Source: Euptelea pleiosperma (taxonomy: Eukaryota; Streptophyta; Magnoliopsida; Ranunculales; Eupteleaceae). From it: a DNA stretch of 64,000 nt. Numbering within the stretch: the first letter of the stretch is position 1; each line of letters opens with the position of its first letter. The position numbers were made by a program, and so were the translations under genes. Below are positions 34,301-47,130 of the stretch, piece after piece. The stretch lies in the NCBI GenBank assembly GCA_035048495.1, contig CM068547.1, positions 34,108,502-34,172,501 on the forward strand. The letters are read 5' to 3'. The notes under the pieces were generated by a model, which was given only the letters and a program-made list of their open reading frames with translations, made no database searches and was not told the DNA's origin.

Positions 34301-37300
34301 CAATTCATATAAAGGTTTATGACCAGTTCAAATTTCTAAGACAACAACTTTGATGTTCATGCATTGATATGTAGCCTAAATTGTTGCTCAATTTGTAAGA
34401 CTGGAAGTCTAGTTATTGCATACTGTTTAGTTGTTTATGTGGTACAAAGCTGCTTGCTAGTTTTAACTTTTCACTGTATCATGTTGCAGCACAATGCAGA
34501 GCCTGAAGCTGTAGATCTTCTAATGGAGGTATGCTTCAAGTCCCTTTCCACTTAATTTTATTTGTTGGTTGATTTGGAAAGGGGCATGATAAATTTTTAA
34601 CCGGCTCCAGGTTGAAGACCTCGACTTGTTAGTTGAACATGTTGATGCCACAAATTACAGAAGGACGTGCTTGTACCTTACTAGTTCCGCCAGGTAAGTT
34701 TCTTTGGAAATCATGACAAGTATGGAATATTTGCATCAAAAGTTCTCTCTTCTCCCATTTCATTGTTTTTGTTTGGTCTGTTGTGGACTGTATGGTTGGT
34801 CATATGTAGGCTTTCCTAAAAATAAAATAAAAAACCACATCCTAAATGGAACTTTTGAGATTAATTTGTCATGGGAACCTGATATGTGGACCAAGAATTG
34901 ATTTTTACACTATAAAAGGTATTTCCTTGCTCTCCAAAAAATATAACTAGACAATGTGCATGATAGAACACCAGTGCCATGTCATTATACAATATTCCTG
35001 AAGGTTTTCAAGTTAGGTTTATGCAATTAGCCAATTGTTAATTTTCTGTTAGGGCTTGCACTGAAAAGGGATTCAGTAAGTTTGAGCTGATCTCAGGGGT
35101 GCTTAAATTACACTTTATATTCCAGGAACTTGCTAACTGCTGCCTGTAGTAGTTCACTCTAAGATGATGTTTGGAAGCAACCAAATGCATACATTAGATG
35201 CAGTCTTCAACATTTGATTGTTGCAGATGGCTGAGTTTAAAGTTCTTTCTGGTTGTCAAGAGAATACATCAAATTCTGTCATTAGGAATGTGCAACGTAC
35301 ATGCGAACTCTGCTTGGCTTTCATAACCAACCTAAATTAAGTCTCGAGAAAATGGTATAAGAGGATTGGTCACCACAAAACTGATATGTTTCATCTGGTA
35401 GGTACTCGTCGGATATTTGTTACATTAGCCATTGAGAATTATTTGGGCTTTAGAAAATAGCTTCGTTGAGAAAATTGTATAGTTAAGGAAGTATAGTATG
35501 GGAAGGGCTATAAATTAAATACTACATATAAGTTAAACTCTTAATATATGGAATGTACCCATACGAGTACGTATGGGGTTGTAAATCTGGCCTGTGAGTC
35601 CGTGGCCCGGACCTGCCGGTGAGGCCTGTCCCCCAGCTTGTTCCATCAGGACCGGCCCGGTCCGCTAGGCAGGTGCTGTTTCCCCTCCCCTTTGTACCCA
35701 ATATGACTGTTGGACACTCCAGCCCAAACTGGCCTGGCCTGCGGCCCGACACACTTAGGGCTGAGGGTCAGGCCTGGGCTTGGGACCCAGTCCGTTTAAA
35801 TCTCGGCCCTCTAGCTGCCCAGCCCGTTTACACCCCTTAGTACGTACATGCACATTAGCAAAGTATGTAATGCCCAGAAAACTATGTGCTGTTCAACAAG
35901 TATCATATCATACAATATATTAGTTCCTGGACTACCTTCTTATTTCAGTGATGCACTTGTCCAAAGAAAATTTCCAATTGTGAAAAAACCACTGAATTTA
36001 GTGGTAATAGATGAAACTATTTAGAAGTGATTATTTTATTTTTGATAGGTATTCATTCAAAAGTGATAGAATTTATTTTGGTACTTATTTATAAGTGATA
36101 ATCTATGCTAAAAGTTCTCTTTGGTAAACACAATTTAACTGTTATCCCATTAATATTCCAAACTCTGTTGATTACGAGCTGCTATGGGCATTTAATTATG
36201 TTATGGTCTCTACTGTTGGTTATCTTTTAGCTTTTACTTTGCTTTTAAGCAATGCAGGAATTTTGAAAAAGAAGCTTCTTAGCTTAATCTTGTAATTGAA
36301 ATCATCTCTCAATGTCAATTTGGTAACATGGGCTGGTCAAATTTATATATTTTTCTTTTTTCCCCATGATTTAACCAAACTTGAAGCTAGGAAAGAACTG
36401 TGAAAAGAAGTGAGAATTTGAAATTAAAGAACACAGAAAATTGAATGAAAAAAAATAAGAGAAAAAAATATAACATATTTGTGAACACGATATAACTTAT
36501 TGTACTAAGCTCATAGTGAATAAGAAACCAATGGGAATTCCTAAATAATGGTATGATTTCGTATGATAGAAATTTACATACGAATATATTGGTATGATTT
36601 TGTCTGGCACAGAAAATTGCGAGAAGAATATTTGGGGCCAAAACCGATGTACCTTGTGTCATTATGTTGTAAAAATCTATTCTTTTGTGATGTGAAACTG
36701 GGTGTAGGTGCGAGTTATTTTGAGAAGTGTTTGTGAATTTGGAGTTTAGGGGGTGACTGCTCAGAATATGGGATGTGGAATAAGAAGCGTGGAGAAGTGT
36801 TCTATGTAGTTTGGAATTTTCCTAGAGAGAAGATATTTTAGCTTCACATGCATCATTTACAAGGTTACCAAAAACTTACGAAAGAGAAAAATGAAAATGC
36901 AGAAATCACAAGGCTACCTAATTGGGCAAAGTGGACACTGGCTTGAATGCCGAACTTCAGTTGCAGGTCTATTCATCTAATATTTCACTCTGCTGTGAAT
37001 CTGGCTATTGAGTTCATGGCATAAGTTTGAATAATTTGTGAAAGGGTATTTACCATCTCGATATCTGAAGATGCCACTGCTCTTTAATAGTTTTAATTCA
37101 GATGTTAATCAGTAACTGTTTCCTTCTACTTAGGTGTTAAGCTATGATATGACCTACATGATGTGGTGGCTGTTATTTGTTAACCAGTGGATCACTATGT
37201 TTAACCACATTTTTTCTTGTCTCTTTATTCCCTTTTCATTTAAATTGAGGCTGCTAATTCCAAACTGCAACATATTACAGCTACCTTCCTGGACCGGATG

Positions 37301-40300
37301 ATATGTTAGTGCTGGATATAGCATATATGATTTATCTCAAGTTTGAAGAGTTCCCAAGCGCACTTCGGATTGCACTCTTCCTGGATAATTTGCAGGTAAG
37401 TTTATTACAGATTTGAATTAATGTTTTATGATTTTTAATTGGCAGTAAGAAAATAATGTTTTCATTGTCATGCATGCGGTTCTTACACTTTTCCATTTTT
37501 ACCTTTACAGTATGTGAAGCAGGTGTTTACATCTTGTGACGATCTGCTGCGAAAAAAGCAGTTTTGTTATATTCTAGCACGGCATGTAAGTGTTGATCTC
37601 TTTAATTGAGCTCTTTTTCCTTTTTCTTTTTTCTAGGACTGCTTGTTTATTTTTCTTTGAATATGATTTGTTGTCTTCTTCTCATAGTTGTTTTTAGGGA
37701 CATTGTGGTCCTGTTATATACGTTCGAACCCCTTAAACCACCAAAGTTTTCAGCATTGTATATTACCTCCTAGGATTTATATGAGTAGGGGATATTTTAT
37801 TACTTGCAAGCTGTAGGTTAGGAATTTTATAATCCATAAGTGATGCAACTACCATTTGTAAAAGCAAAAGTTAGTAGAGTACCCGATCGGGGTGCTACCC
37901 TTGGTATGGTAAATGATGGTGTTGTTCTCCTTGGCCTCTTCCAGTTGCTGTCTTCTTCCTTCGGCTGCCATAATGTGATTATTAGCAATGTGCATAACTT
38001 TATTCCAATTCAATAATAGATGACACCTTTTGCTTGAAACTGTTTCTAGATATGCAGCTCTATACCATTTCTGCACCCCACGATGCAAGTGTTCTTTAAA
38101 TCTCAAAATTAATTTTTTTCATATTAAATCCCTTCGCCTTCAATCATGGCTCTAGTCCACATTACGGAGACAATAGAGCAGGACAAAATTTTGCTTTTGT
38201 CATGGGACTTTGATTTCTTCCTTGCTTCTTTGGCGTTCAGGTTAAAGCAAGGGTTGTAATGGTTATTTCCACATTGCAGTCATGGTTGTGGTGTTATTTC
38301 GCTGCTATATGCAGAACTTAAGTTCTGTTTTCTATTTTCCCCTTTGCCTTTAATCACGGCTCTAGTACAAATCATAGAGGTGATATAGAGCAGGATGAAA
38401 TCTTGCTCTTGTCATGGGATCTTGAATTCTTCTCCATTTCTCTGCAAAGCGTTGAGATTAAAGCAGGGGTTCTAATGAGCCACATGACTAATTTAGGATA
38501 ATGATGATTCGTCATAGTGGAATAAAGCCAATTGTGGAATTGCTTTGCAGAAAATCAGAGATTTTTTCTTCCAAGTAATAAAATTTGTTAAATATACATT
38601 TGCTTATGTGCTTTAACTTGATTTGTTAATCTATGGATTGTTGATATTTATTTGCTTACTAATATATCTATAATTCAGGGTGTTGAGTTCTTGCTTGATG
38701 AGGAGATGGTCGCGGATGATGACGATAGGGAGGTAATGCAAGACATAATCAACAATACCAAGTTAAGTGAAGGATATCTGAACCTTGCTCGTGATATTGA
38801 GGTCATGGAACCGAAATCTCCTGAAGATATCTATAAGGTATTACTGAATGGAGTATTATGTGGGTTAACTTGTGACATAATGTTAAGCAATGTTGTTAAA
38901 ATTGAATAGATCGTAAAATTGTAAAGAGTAGGATTCAAATTGTGTTGGGATTCAAATCATTGGATCGTAAGGTTCATAAAGATTCTTCTTTATGAGTTAA
39001 AAAAAATGAAATAATCTAAAAAATTTAAAAAGAACATATAATATGCCTAACTACTATACAACCCACCATATAATACCAAGGTTTTGTACAAAGGCTTACA
39101 AATAATGACAAAATATTTTACCTAGCAATCTCAAGATATAATATAACACATGCAAGGGTTAAAAATGCTAATTAGGGTACTGAGGTTGTTTGCCTCCAAA
39201 ACACATCCATGAATGGAAACTCCAAGAAGGTTTTGGTTGTTGGTTGTGGACCATGTCGTAATTCCAGCATGGAAGTGGGCTTATATCTCTAGTCACAATG
39301 CAAACGTCTAGTGATTAGAAACACTGTAAGTTCCTCTCCTATGTGTCGGTGGCTGGGTGTGGGCAGAGAGGGTGGCAACTTTATTTTTTTGACTCCAGGG
39401 AGGTATGTCTAATATGTTTGTATAACTAGGGATTCAAGTCGAAAAAACCAAAGAAAACCCATGAGTATGCTTTTCCTTCTAAGCGTTTATGGAGTACTCC
39501 CATTCTGTCCCCAGTCATTATCTTCATGTGGTGTGCCATGCTTGATAAGATTCTGTCCGTGGAAAAGCTTATAAAACGTGGTCTTCATATCCCCCACAGA
39601 TGTATCTTGTGTCGACAAGAGGAGACCACAAATCACATGCTCATCTATTGTTGTGTATCCAAGGAGATAAAGGAACGCTTCCTCCATTGATTTGGGATAT
39701 CATGGGTTTTCCCTATTCGGTTTTCGACACTTTTGTCAGACTGAGTACCAATGATCTTTCAACTAGAGGCTGTTCGTTGTGGAGGATCATTCCGTTTGCC
39801 ATATGTTGGGAGTTATAGAAGGAAAGGAACCGTCTGACTTTTGAAGACAAGGAGGCCAATAGTGAGGATATGTTCATGAACATTTTAGCCACTTTTTATC
39901 ATTGGAGTTTAGCCATTCCTAAGCTCAAGAACTTTAGATTTGAAGATTTCATCTTCCAGTGGGATTGTTTTGGTGTCTTAATTGCGTCCCTCTCTTAGTG
40001 GCTGTTGGGTTTTGGGTGCTTTTGTTTTGTTCCTGCTTTCTTTTCCTTTTTGTTGCGTTGTATAGTTTTTTGGGCCCCCTAAGCCCTCTTAATATATATC
40101 CTTTTACAGATCAAAAAAATAAACAAATTAGGTAGTGTAGAAATGTTTGTTATAGATGTTTATGAGCTATTTTTATTCTTAAACACCGGGGATCTGTCTG
40201 TGGCCCTGTGGGGTGTCTTTCTCACCACTCAATGTAGGACATGCCAGATGCTCAAAATATGGGAAAATGTACCCATATTTTTGGAAGATGACAGAAGTAA

Positions 40301-43300
40301 CTTTTCGTCCAGAAACACATTTCTTGTGTGAATGGAAACTCCAAGAGTGTATTGCACTCACTATATTTTGGACAATGTTGTATTAGGTGATGGATCTATG
40401 TTTAACATTCCTGGACTTGTTTTGCTGGTAAAAATGCGTGGGTAGAAACACTGTGAGTTACACTTTGCGGTGGCGGGGTGGGTGCGGTGGTGGCAGTTGC
40501 TGTGAGAAAGGGTTTGAAAATAAAGAATAATTAACAGAGGATGTTTCGCTTTTAAAGTTAAGACTTGGTCAAAGCCAAAGCCCAATGGAGCCAACTCTTT
40601 TTTTTTCTGAATCCAGGGAGGCATGTCATATGCTTGGTTAACTAGGGACTAGGGAGTTAAGTCAAGAAAACCCATAAGAAAATGAGAGATGTTTTGGGCA
40701 CTTTATGTAAAATTAGCTAGTGTATGTGTTATAAATAAGGGGGATCTGTGGGGTGTCATTCTCACCACTCAAAGTAGCATGCCAGATGCCTAATATATGA
40801 TTAAATTTGCCCATGTTTTTGAAAGGTGAAAAATTAACTTTTAGTTACCGGAAACTCATTTCTTTTTTGAGTTGAAGTATGTATATATATATATACATAC
40901 ATACATAAGTAGTTGACGGATCTATATTCAACCTGGACTTGTTTTGCTGGTCAAAAAATTTGCTGAAACTTTTGTTAATCTGATTCATTGCATCATTTAT
41001 TTCCTTTTTGTTTTCTTAGGTGCACTTGATTGATGGCCGTGCAAGTGCTGGTGCAAGTGTTGATTCAGCCAGGCAGAATTTAGCAGCTACCTTTGTTAAT
41101 GCATTTGTGAATGCAGGTTTTGGTCAGGTAAAATGTCTACTTTTATGGGGATCATTATTTTTGCACATGTAACAAGGACATCCCGACATCCATGCTGACA
41201 CGTATGGCAGTGTCACCCTTTATTTGAATATTTTCGTTAAATAATGATTTCTAAAAAGAGCATTGGTGTGTTCCATCCTCTATACAGTACGTTGTTAAGT
41301 TGTTAAACATGGCTATAGTTGTTTGATAGTCTTGCTTTTAAAAATGTACTTATGTTTATTATGTTATTTGATATCTCTATGTTCTATAGATTGTTTTCTT
41401 TTATTTTCCATATATTTTTTCTTATTTTTTATTAAGAAAAACTTTTGATTTAAATAAACTAAAATAATATATTACAATACATGTGTATGGATGTGTCTCT
41501 GTTCGAGCTTTTTAAAGGCACCGTGTCAGACACGTCGTATCTGTGCAGAAACCGAAGCACGTGTCTGCGTCATTGTTACATAGTTTTTGCTAGTTACATT
41601 CTAGATTTGTTGTGAAGTTTCTTTGTTTTGCTGCAGGATAAGTTGATGACTGTCCCTTCAGAAACATCGAGTGGTGGCTCTACAGGAAGCTGGCTTTTTA
41701 AGAATAAGGAACACGGGAAGGCCAGTGCTGCAGCAAGTCTGGTGGGTTTTTTTATTTTTCTTTTAGTATTTGGTTTTCCCTGTAATATAACTTGTGCCTT
41801 TGTTGAGACATACTTCATTTCCTGATTGTAGGGTATGATTCTATTATGGGATGTTGACTCTGGACTTGCACAAATTGATAAGTACTTCCACAGCAATGAC
41901 AACCATGTCATTGCCGGTGCATTGTTAGGCGTTGGAATTGTCAACTGTAGTATCCAGAATGATTGTGATCCTGTGAGTTTCATTCAATATTTTCTATAGA
42001 ATCAAACATCTAGGCCTGACTGTTAAATTGTTGAGATCTTATGGAGTTTCTTCTTTCAGGCATTGGCACTTTTAGTTGATTATATAAATAAAGAAGATTC
42101 AACCGTCCGTATCGGAGCAATAATGGGCTTGGGCCTGGCATATGCAGGAGCCCAGAATGAGCAGGTGAAGTACTTATAATTTTAATTTTGAGAAAACAAT
42201 ATAATAGGCACATGTCGATTAAATTGTGATGCCTGGGTCTTCCCTGCTATACATGGTTCAAAGTGTCGAACAGCCTGTCTGTCTCAGGCTCAGCCAAATC
42301 GTCTCGTTCTGGTAGCTTACTGAGACGATGCATAGGGTTATGTATTATCTTGTACCAGTTCTTTGACCTTGCTTCTGTACACCTGGCACACATGCTCCTC
42401 GATTCAGGCCTGTCCAGTTGGTGGGCCAATTCCTGTATTGCACATGATGCAGGACTCACTTGAAATGTATTATCCTAACCATCTGATGTAGTAATATTTT
42501 TCTATACAGATTATTGGCCATTGACTATTTGATGGTTAGGAATGTCATATTTGCGTTCTTTTAAGACTGACTGATCGAAGTGGAGACCCTTATAATGAGC
42601 CCGTACTATTATGTTGCTTTTATTTGAATATGTACTTTTATTTTCTGCTGACTGATTTATTGTGTTGCCAGATACGTAGGAAATTATCTCCAATTCTAGG
42701 GGATGCAAAAGCTCCACTCGATGTGATTGCATTTACTGCAATTTCATTGGGATTGATCTATGTGGGCTCGTGCAATGAAGAGGTAGCCCAGTCCATCATT
42801 TTCTCCTTAATGGACCGGAGTGAGTCAGAACTGGGTGAGCCCCTCACTCGGCTCCTGCCACTAGGCCTTGGCCTCCTATACCTTGGGAAGCAGGTAATGA
42901 TTTCCGGATAGGATGTCCTGTGTGGGTTCTTGGGGCTTGTATTGCATTCATTCTTTTAGTAGTTTTTAATGATTTCTGGATAAGAAGTCCAGTGTTCTTG
43001 AATTCAAATTTATCGTGTGTGGCATTTTGCAAAGGCACTTTTAGAGTCTTTTTGTGTTAAGACACCTCGGCACACGGACAAGCGTGTCGACACACATCCT
43101 TACACCTTTACACGTACGGCAGTGTCACCCTTTAATTTAATAAATTTCTTGATTTCTAAAAAGGGTTCGGTGTACTCCATCCTCCATACAGTACTTTTTT
43201 AAGTATTTACACACAGCTATGGTTGTTTGATACTCTTCCCCCTTATACATATATTTATTATGTTATTAGATAGCTCCATGGCGTATAGAAATGTTTTTTT

Positions 43301-45919
43301 TTTATTTTATAACTTTTTCATATTTTTCTTTGTTATTTTTATTAGAATGACTTTTGATTTAGATATAACAAAAATATTATTATATTATAGCACGTGTATG
43401 GACGTGTCTGCGTGTCGAGCTTCTTTAAGGCATTGTGTCAGACACCTCGTATTCGTGTTAGACACCGACAGGTGTCTGTGTTATTGTTACATAGGTTTCC
43501 TATTTAAATGTCGGATGGATGTTTCGCAATGTAAAGACTTGAAACTTTGCAGTTCTTGTATCATTCTAATTATTATATTGGGAACCTTGGTGTCTGACAG
43601 GAAAGTGTGGATGCCACTGCAGAAGTTTCCAAGACATTTAATGAAAAAATCAGAAAATATTGTGATATGACCTTGTTATCTTGTGCCTATGCTGGAACTG
43701 GAAATGTACTCAAGGTATACCTTCTCTCTATTTCATCCTTAGTAGCACTTGGAAGCTACTATTAGTCACATGAAATAGCTGTCTTTTCATACAGGTCCAG
43801 AATCTTCTGGGGCACTGTGCACAACATCTGGAGAAGGGTGAGACCCATCAGGGACCTGCTGTGCTTGGAATTGCTATGGTAGCAATGGCCGAGGAACTGG
43901 GCCTTGAGATGGCGATTCGATCATTAGAGCATCTGCTACAGTATGGAGAGCAGAACATCCGTCGGGCAGTTCCTTTGGCTCTTGGCCTCCTCTGCATATC
44001 CAACCCGAAGGTAATCAATTCTGTGGATTTGACACGTTTCAGTAGTCTTACAGCACTAACTCTACAAAAAGGGGATCCCAGCCAAGTCCCCCCAAGTTGG
44101 TTAGATACATGAGAGTGGTATACTGCTGAGGTATTGATTATGTTTAATTTTAATTTTTTTGAAATTTATTAAATAAATGAAGTTAAACTGGGGCATAGAA
44201 ATGAGTGTTCTAGATGTGCTGTGGGAGAGTCTTCTGTAATTCTTTCCACACGAAATCCACCCACTCTGGATCTTGGCCTGGAATATTCAGGCTCTGATCC
44301 AAGATCAGAATTTTGTCGGTTAGTGGTCTACCACCAAAAAGTGTATGGATCTCTTCTGGAATTATGTAATGATGACGTGTACAAAGGTATAGAAAGGCAA
44401 AGTTATAAAGAAATGAAATGAGAAATCTGCCTCTCTTGACTTTTGATTTTCTTTAGAGAAGTTTCTAGTTCTCAAATTTGACTTGCATGCCTAACCAGGT
44501 CAATGTTATGGACACGCTAAGCAGACTCAGTCATGATACAGATTCAGAAGTAGCAATGGTATGTTTTTCAGTACTAAATCCATTTCGTAATAATTTTAGT
44601 ATCTAAATTATTGTGTCGGTTCTTCAGGCGGCCATCATATCATTGGGTCTGATAGGTGCTGGCACCAACAATGCTCGAATAGCTGGAATGCTTCGCAATC
44701 TTTCAAGCTATTATTACAAAGAAGCCAGTCTCCTCTTCTGTGTAAGCTTCTCATGCGCCACCATGCGCCACCATGCGCCTTTCACTCTTTGTACATGGTC
44801 TTTGTAGATTTACTTGATATTGTCACATTTACAGGTTCGGATTGCTCAAGGTCTTGTACATTTGGGGAAGGGTTTACTCACTCTCGCTCCTTACCATTCT
44901 GATCGGTTCCTTTTGTCACCGTAAGTGTAATTCCTTTGCAAGGAAAATGTATAAGTTACTCATTGGGTTGACCCCAAGGACGGCCTTCTTACGTATAGAC
45001 GTGGCACACATATATGGTGTGGACCCACAATTCGACCTTTGCTCACAATAGTGATTTTGAACATGAACCCATAGAATGAGCTTCCAATCTATTGCATCTT
45101 TTAGACTTCCTGTATAACTCTAGTTCGATAAATACTGCGCAACAAGTTCAGAATAACAAGACTGTTACACAGATGGTTGCAATCTATATTCTTTTGGTGC
45201 AGTAGATCTCTTAGGTGGGTCCCATCAAATGGTGGGTCCTGCACTCCATGTGCCGTGCATTGGAGTTGATTGTAGAGTTTTAATCCAATATTTTAATTTA
45301 GCCCACTGCTTTTGAACCTGATTTCTTTTTCTTTTCCTTCCCCAGGACGGCACTTGCTGGAATAATAACCTTGCTGCATGCATGTCTGGACATGAAATCC
45401 ATCATCTTGGGAAAATACCATTATGTCCTCTACTTCCTTGTTTTGGCGATGCAGGTCATTTTCTGAACTTAAGCTTCTTTTTCCCTCTTGAATTAAAACT
45501 TAATACATTGGGTTTCTTGGGTGGCCCACCTGTTTCTCCTCTGAAGTTTGTTTTCTGTCTCTGATGTTACAGCCTAGAATGTTGATGACTGTGGATGAGA
45601 ATTTGAAACCTCTATCAGTACCTGTTAGAGTGGGCCAAGCCGTCGATGTTGTTGGGCAGGCTGGTCGGCCCAAGACCATCACTGGATTCCAAACACACTC
45701 AACCCCGGTATTGTTGGCCGCTGGCGACAGAGCAGAACTGGCTACTGAGAAGTAAGCAACCCTAGAATTTTCTCGTTCCTTTGACAGTGCTGGCAGCCTG
45801 TTGCCATTGGTACATCTTCACTGAAATTTTCCACTTTGTGCAGATACATTCCACTTGCGCCCATCCTTGAAGGTTTTGTAATCTTGAAAGAGAACCCAGA
45901 CTACCAAGAGGACCACTAG
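31373..45919 (+). CDS. RPN1: 26S proteasome regulatory subunit RPN1 (PSMD2), 25 exons
   Basis: Exons: 31373-31483, 31581-31681, 31781-31901, 31985-32044, 32409-32476, 33628-33670, 34229-34297, 34490-34528, 34611-34693, 37281-37395, 37511-37585, 38679-38837, 41020-41127, 41637-41741, 41832-41972, 42060-42164, 42672-42893, 43601-43714, 43795-44010, 44499-44558, 44628-44741, 44835-44920, 45346-45454, 45573-45751, 45844-45919. All are GT-AG, phases agree, total 2679 nt (892 aa), the size of plant RPN1. Landmarks: Lys-rich start ([15 protein letters not shown]), [59 protein letters not shown], then PC repeats ([65 protein letters not shown]), and the end [18 protein letters not shown]1 is the toroidal base subunit of the 19S particle that docks ubiquitin shuttle receptors and contacts the ATPase ring. 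The frame is intact and probably functional. Confidence 0.97.
32204..32272 (+). repeat. CT, GT and GC dinucleotide tracts in RPN1 intron 4
   Basis: Adjacent short runs of CT, TG/GT and GC, then GTATGTATACAT. Compound microsatellite in non-coding sequence. Confidence 0.75.
35574..35838. mobile_element. hAT-like MITE with perfect 8-bp duplication, RPN1 intron 9
   Basis: The left end TGGGGTTGTAAATCTGGCC and right end CCCGTTTACACCCCTT form imperfect inverted repeats. Flanks AGTACGTA (35566-35573) and AGTACGTA (35839-35846) are identical. The 265-bp interior is GC-rich (GGCCCGG, CAGCCCAAAC) against an AT-rich intron. Ends and 8-bp duplication fit the hAT superfamily. Confidence 0.85.
39198..40990 (+). 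repeat. Tandem segmental duplication in RPN1 intron 12
   Basis: Two long copies and a third partial one. Copy 1 is about 39198-40311, including a LINE insert. Copy 2 is about 40312-40851. A partial third starts near 40852. Shared words include AATGGAAACTCCAAGA, CCAGGGAGG(T/C)ATGTC, AACTAGGGA, GAAAACCCAT(G/A)AG and GGGGTGTC(T/A)TTCTCACCACTCAA. Without the LINE each unit is about 0.45-0.55 kb. Confidence 0.75.
39465..40122 (+). mobile_element. LINE 3' fragment (zf-RVT region) in RPN1 intron 12
   Basis: The frame from 39487 reads [31 protein letters not shown] and [13 protein letters not shown], the zinc-binding zf-RVT pattern near the end of plant LINE reverse transcriptases (C-x2-C...H...C). 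Further down, across stops, FAICWEL and [13 protein letters not shown] match the usual LINE sequence W..W.ERN.R.F. A T-rich 3' UTR and ATCAAAAAAATAAA tail end it at about 40120. It is 5'-truncated and has in-frame stops, so it is dead. Its site is intact in the adjacent duplicate. Confidence 0.75.
41180..41590. mobile_element. Family G element copy in RPN1 intron 13
   Basis: Begins near GACATCCATGCTGACACGTATGG and ends CGTGTCAGACACGTCGTATC...GTGTCTGCGTCATTGTTACATAG. It aligns along its length with 43060-43500 in intron 17 (GGCAGTGTCACCCTTTA, TGATTTCTAAAAAG, TCCATACAGTAC, GTTGTTTGATA). Confidence 0.65.
43060..43500. mobile_element. Family G element copy in RPN1 intron 17
   Basis: Second copy of the sequence at 41180-41590. 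It has the same order of arm words, GACACACATCC...ACGTACGGCAGTGTCACCC and GTGTCAGACACCTCGTATTCG...GGTGTCTGTGTTATTGTTAC, around an AT-rich core. Confidence 0.65.
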
Positions 45920-46527
45920 ACCTGTTTGTGCAACCGTCAGATAACAAATGGCCAGCAGCCTGAAGTCGGATCCAGTGGACCTACCGCACTGAAGTGCAGG
46001 ATTCTGCGATGAGAAAAAAATGGCTGTACTATCCATGTAAAGTGGCAGATATTTGAATCAAATTGGGGGTCCCATAGTTTAGTTGGCAGATTTGCAGATG
46101 TGAAAGTACTTTCACCCCCCTGAATTGCACAGTTGGTGATTTATGCTCTATTTATCTAGGAAAATAGAAGGAAAAGAGAATTGAGGGAGGGAGGGGTGTA
46201 AACCAAGAGCTTTGAATTTGCAATGCGTATTTATTTTGTGGCATTGGGTTCATGAAATTATAATCGATCTCTGAGATTTGCAAAAATGGTATCCATTTTC
46301 AGGTTGTTTTAGAAATAATAAAAATTAGTAGAGCTAATTAGCCGGTAAACAATCGAGAACTAAGGAGTTCCTCATTTGCATGTATATTTATAATTTTATG
46401 ATCCGAGCCTAAGATTTGTGTGCTGTTTGGTATTCACAAAGTTACTGATTCAGTTGGAATGGCCTCAACTGGAGCAGAGCTGACTTGGTTAAGTTCAGGG
46501 GTGTGTGTCCTGACATTCATTAATTGC
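45920..46527. other. RPN1 3' flank
   Basis: Probable 3' UTR and downstream sequence. AAATAATAAAAAT near 46312 is a possible polyadenylation region. No gene recognised. Confidence 0.4.
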
Positions 46528-46601
46528 GATATCCCTAGAGTGATTGATCCAAGACTAGGCTTAGGATATCCCTAGAGTGATTGATCCAAGACTAGGCTTA
46601 G
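46528..46601 (+). repeat. Perfect tandem duplication of 37 bp
   Basis: The 37-bp unit starting GATATCCCTAGAGTGATTGA and ending GACTAGGCTTAG occurs twice without mismatch (46528-46564, 46565-46601), so it is recent. Confidence 0.9.
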
Positions 46602-47130
46602 GCATCCTGTAGGGTGTGTCCTAAGTCTCCCTTGATATCGGACATGTCTTGGGACGGTGCATGGGCAAATGGTGAAGCCAGCACTGTGGGTCTGATCGAC
46701 ATAGAGAGTACTCCTGTAGTGTACTCTCGTTATGTGCTATAGATGACTTAAGGGTCGTGAGGATGGATTAAGCTATCCCTTGCAATGGACTGTTCGGGTG
46801 TGCTTGAGGTGGTGCTCCTAGGCCGAGTTACCCTAGTCGCGTGGTGTGGTAGGCACATGAAGGGGTAACACTGCTAGGATTGGGACGATGCTTAGTTGAT
46901 GGTCTGAGTGGTGACCCAGGAGGATGTTGTAGGTAGACGAGCCTTAAATATTGAGGTGCGGGGAATGTAATGAACACCTTGGCTGTTTGAGAACTGTAAA
47001 TCCTGCACGATCGCAGCATGCATAGATTGAAGTGATCGTTTTGTCTTCCGTTGGAAGGCCTCAAACGTGTCTACTGTTATGGATCGACACTCAGGGGCAT
47101 TGGAACCAGAACCGTCATTGAGAGCCATTG
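46602..47130 (-). other. Possible decayed retroelement leader and gag-like start
   Basis: GC content is higher than in the flanks. On the minus strand a frame from 47128 gives 78 codons starting MALNDGSGSNAPECRSI, with a polar helical stretch (EAFQRKTKRSLQSMHAAIV). Composition and a polar N-terminus recall an LTR-retroelement gag start, but I see no primer site, protease or reverse transcriptase. Weak. Confidence 0.2.

Noticed and set aside
35522..35840. GC-rich frames on both strands in RPN1 intron 9
   Set aside because: They are chance frames in a 265-bp hAT-like MITE.
40361..40624. Minus-strand frame in RPN1 intron 12
   Set aside because: Falls in the tandem intron duplication and is not conserved between the copies.
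43227..43670. Plus-strand frame of 147 codons overlapping RPN1 exon 18
   Set aside because: Its start lies in a family G element and intron. Only 43601-43714 is coding and it is in another frame, continuing exon 17.
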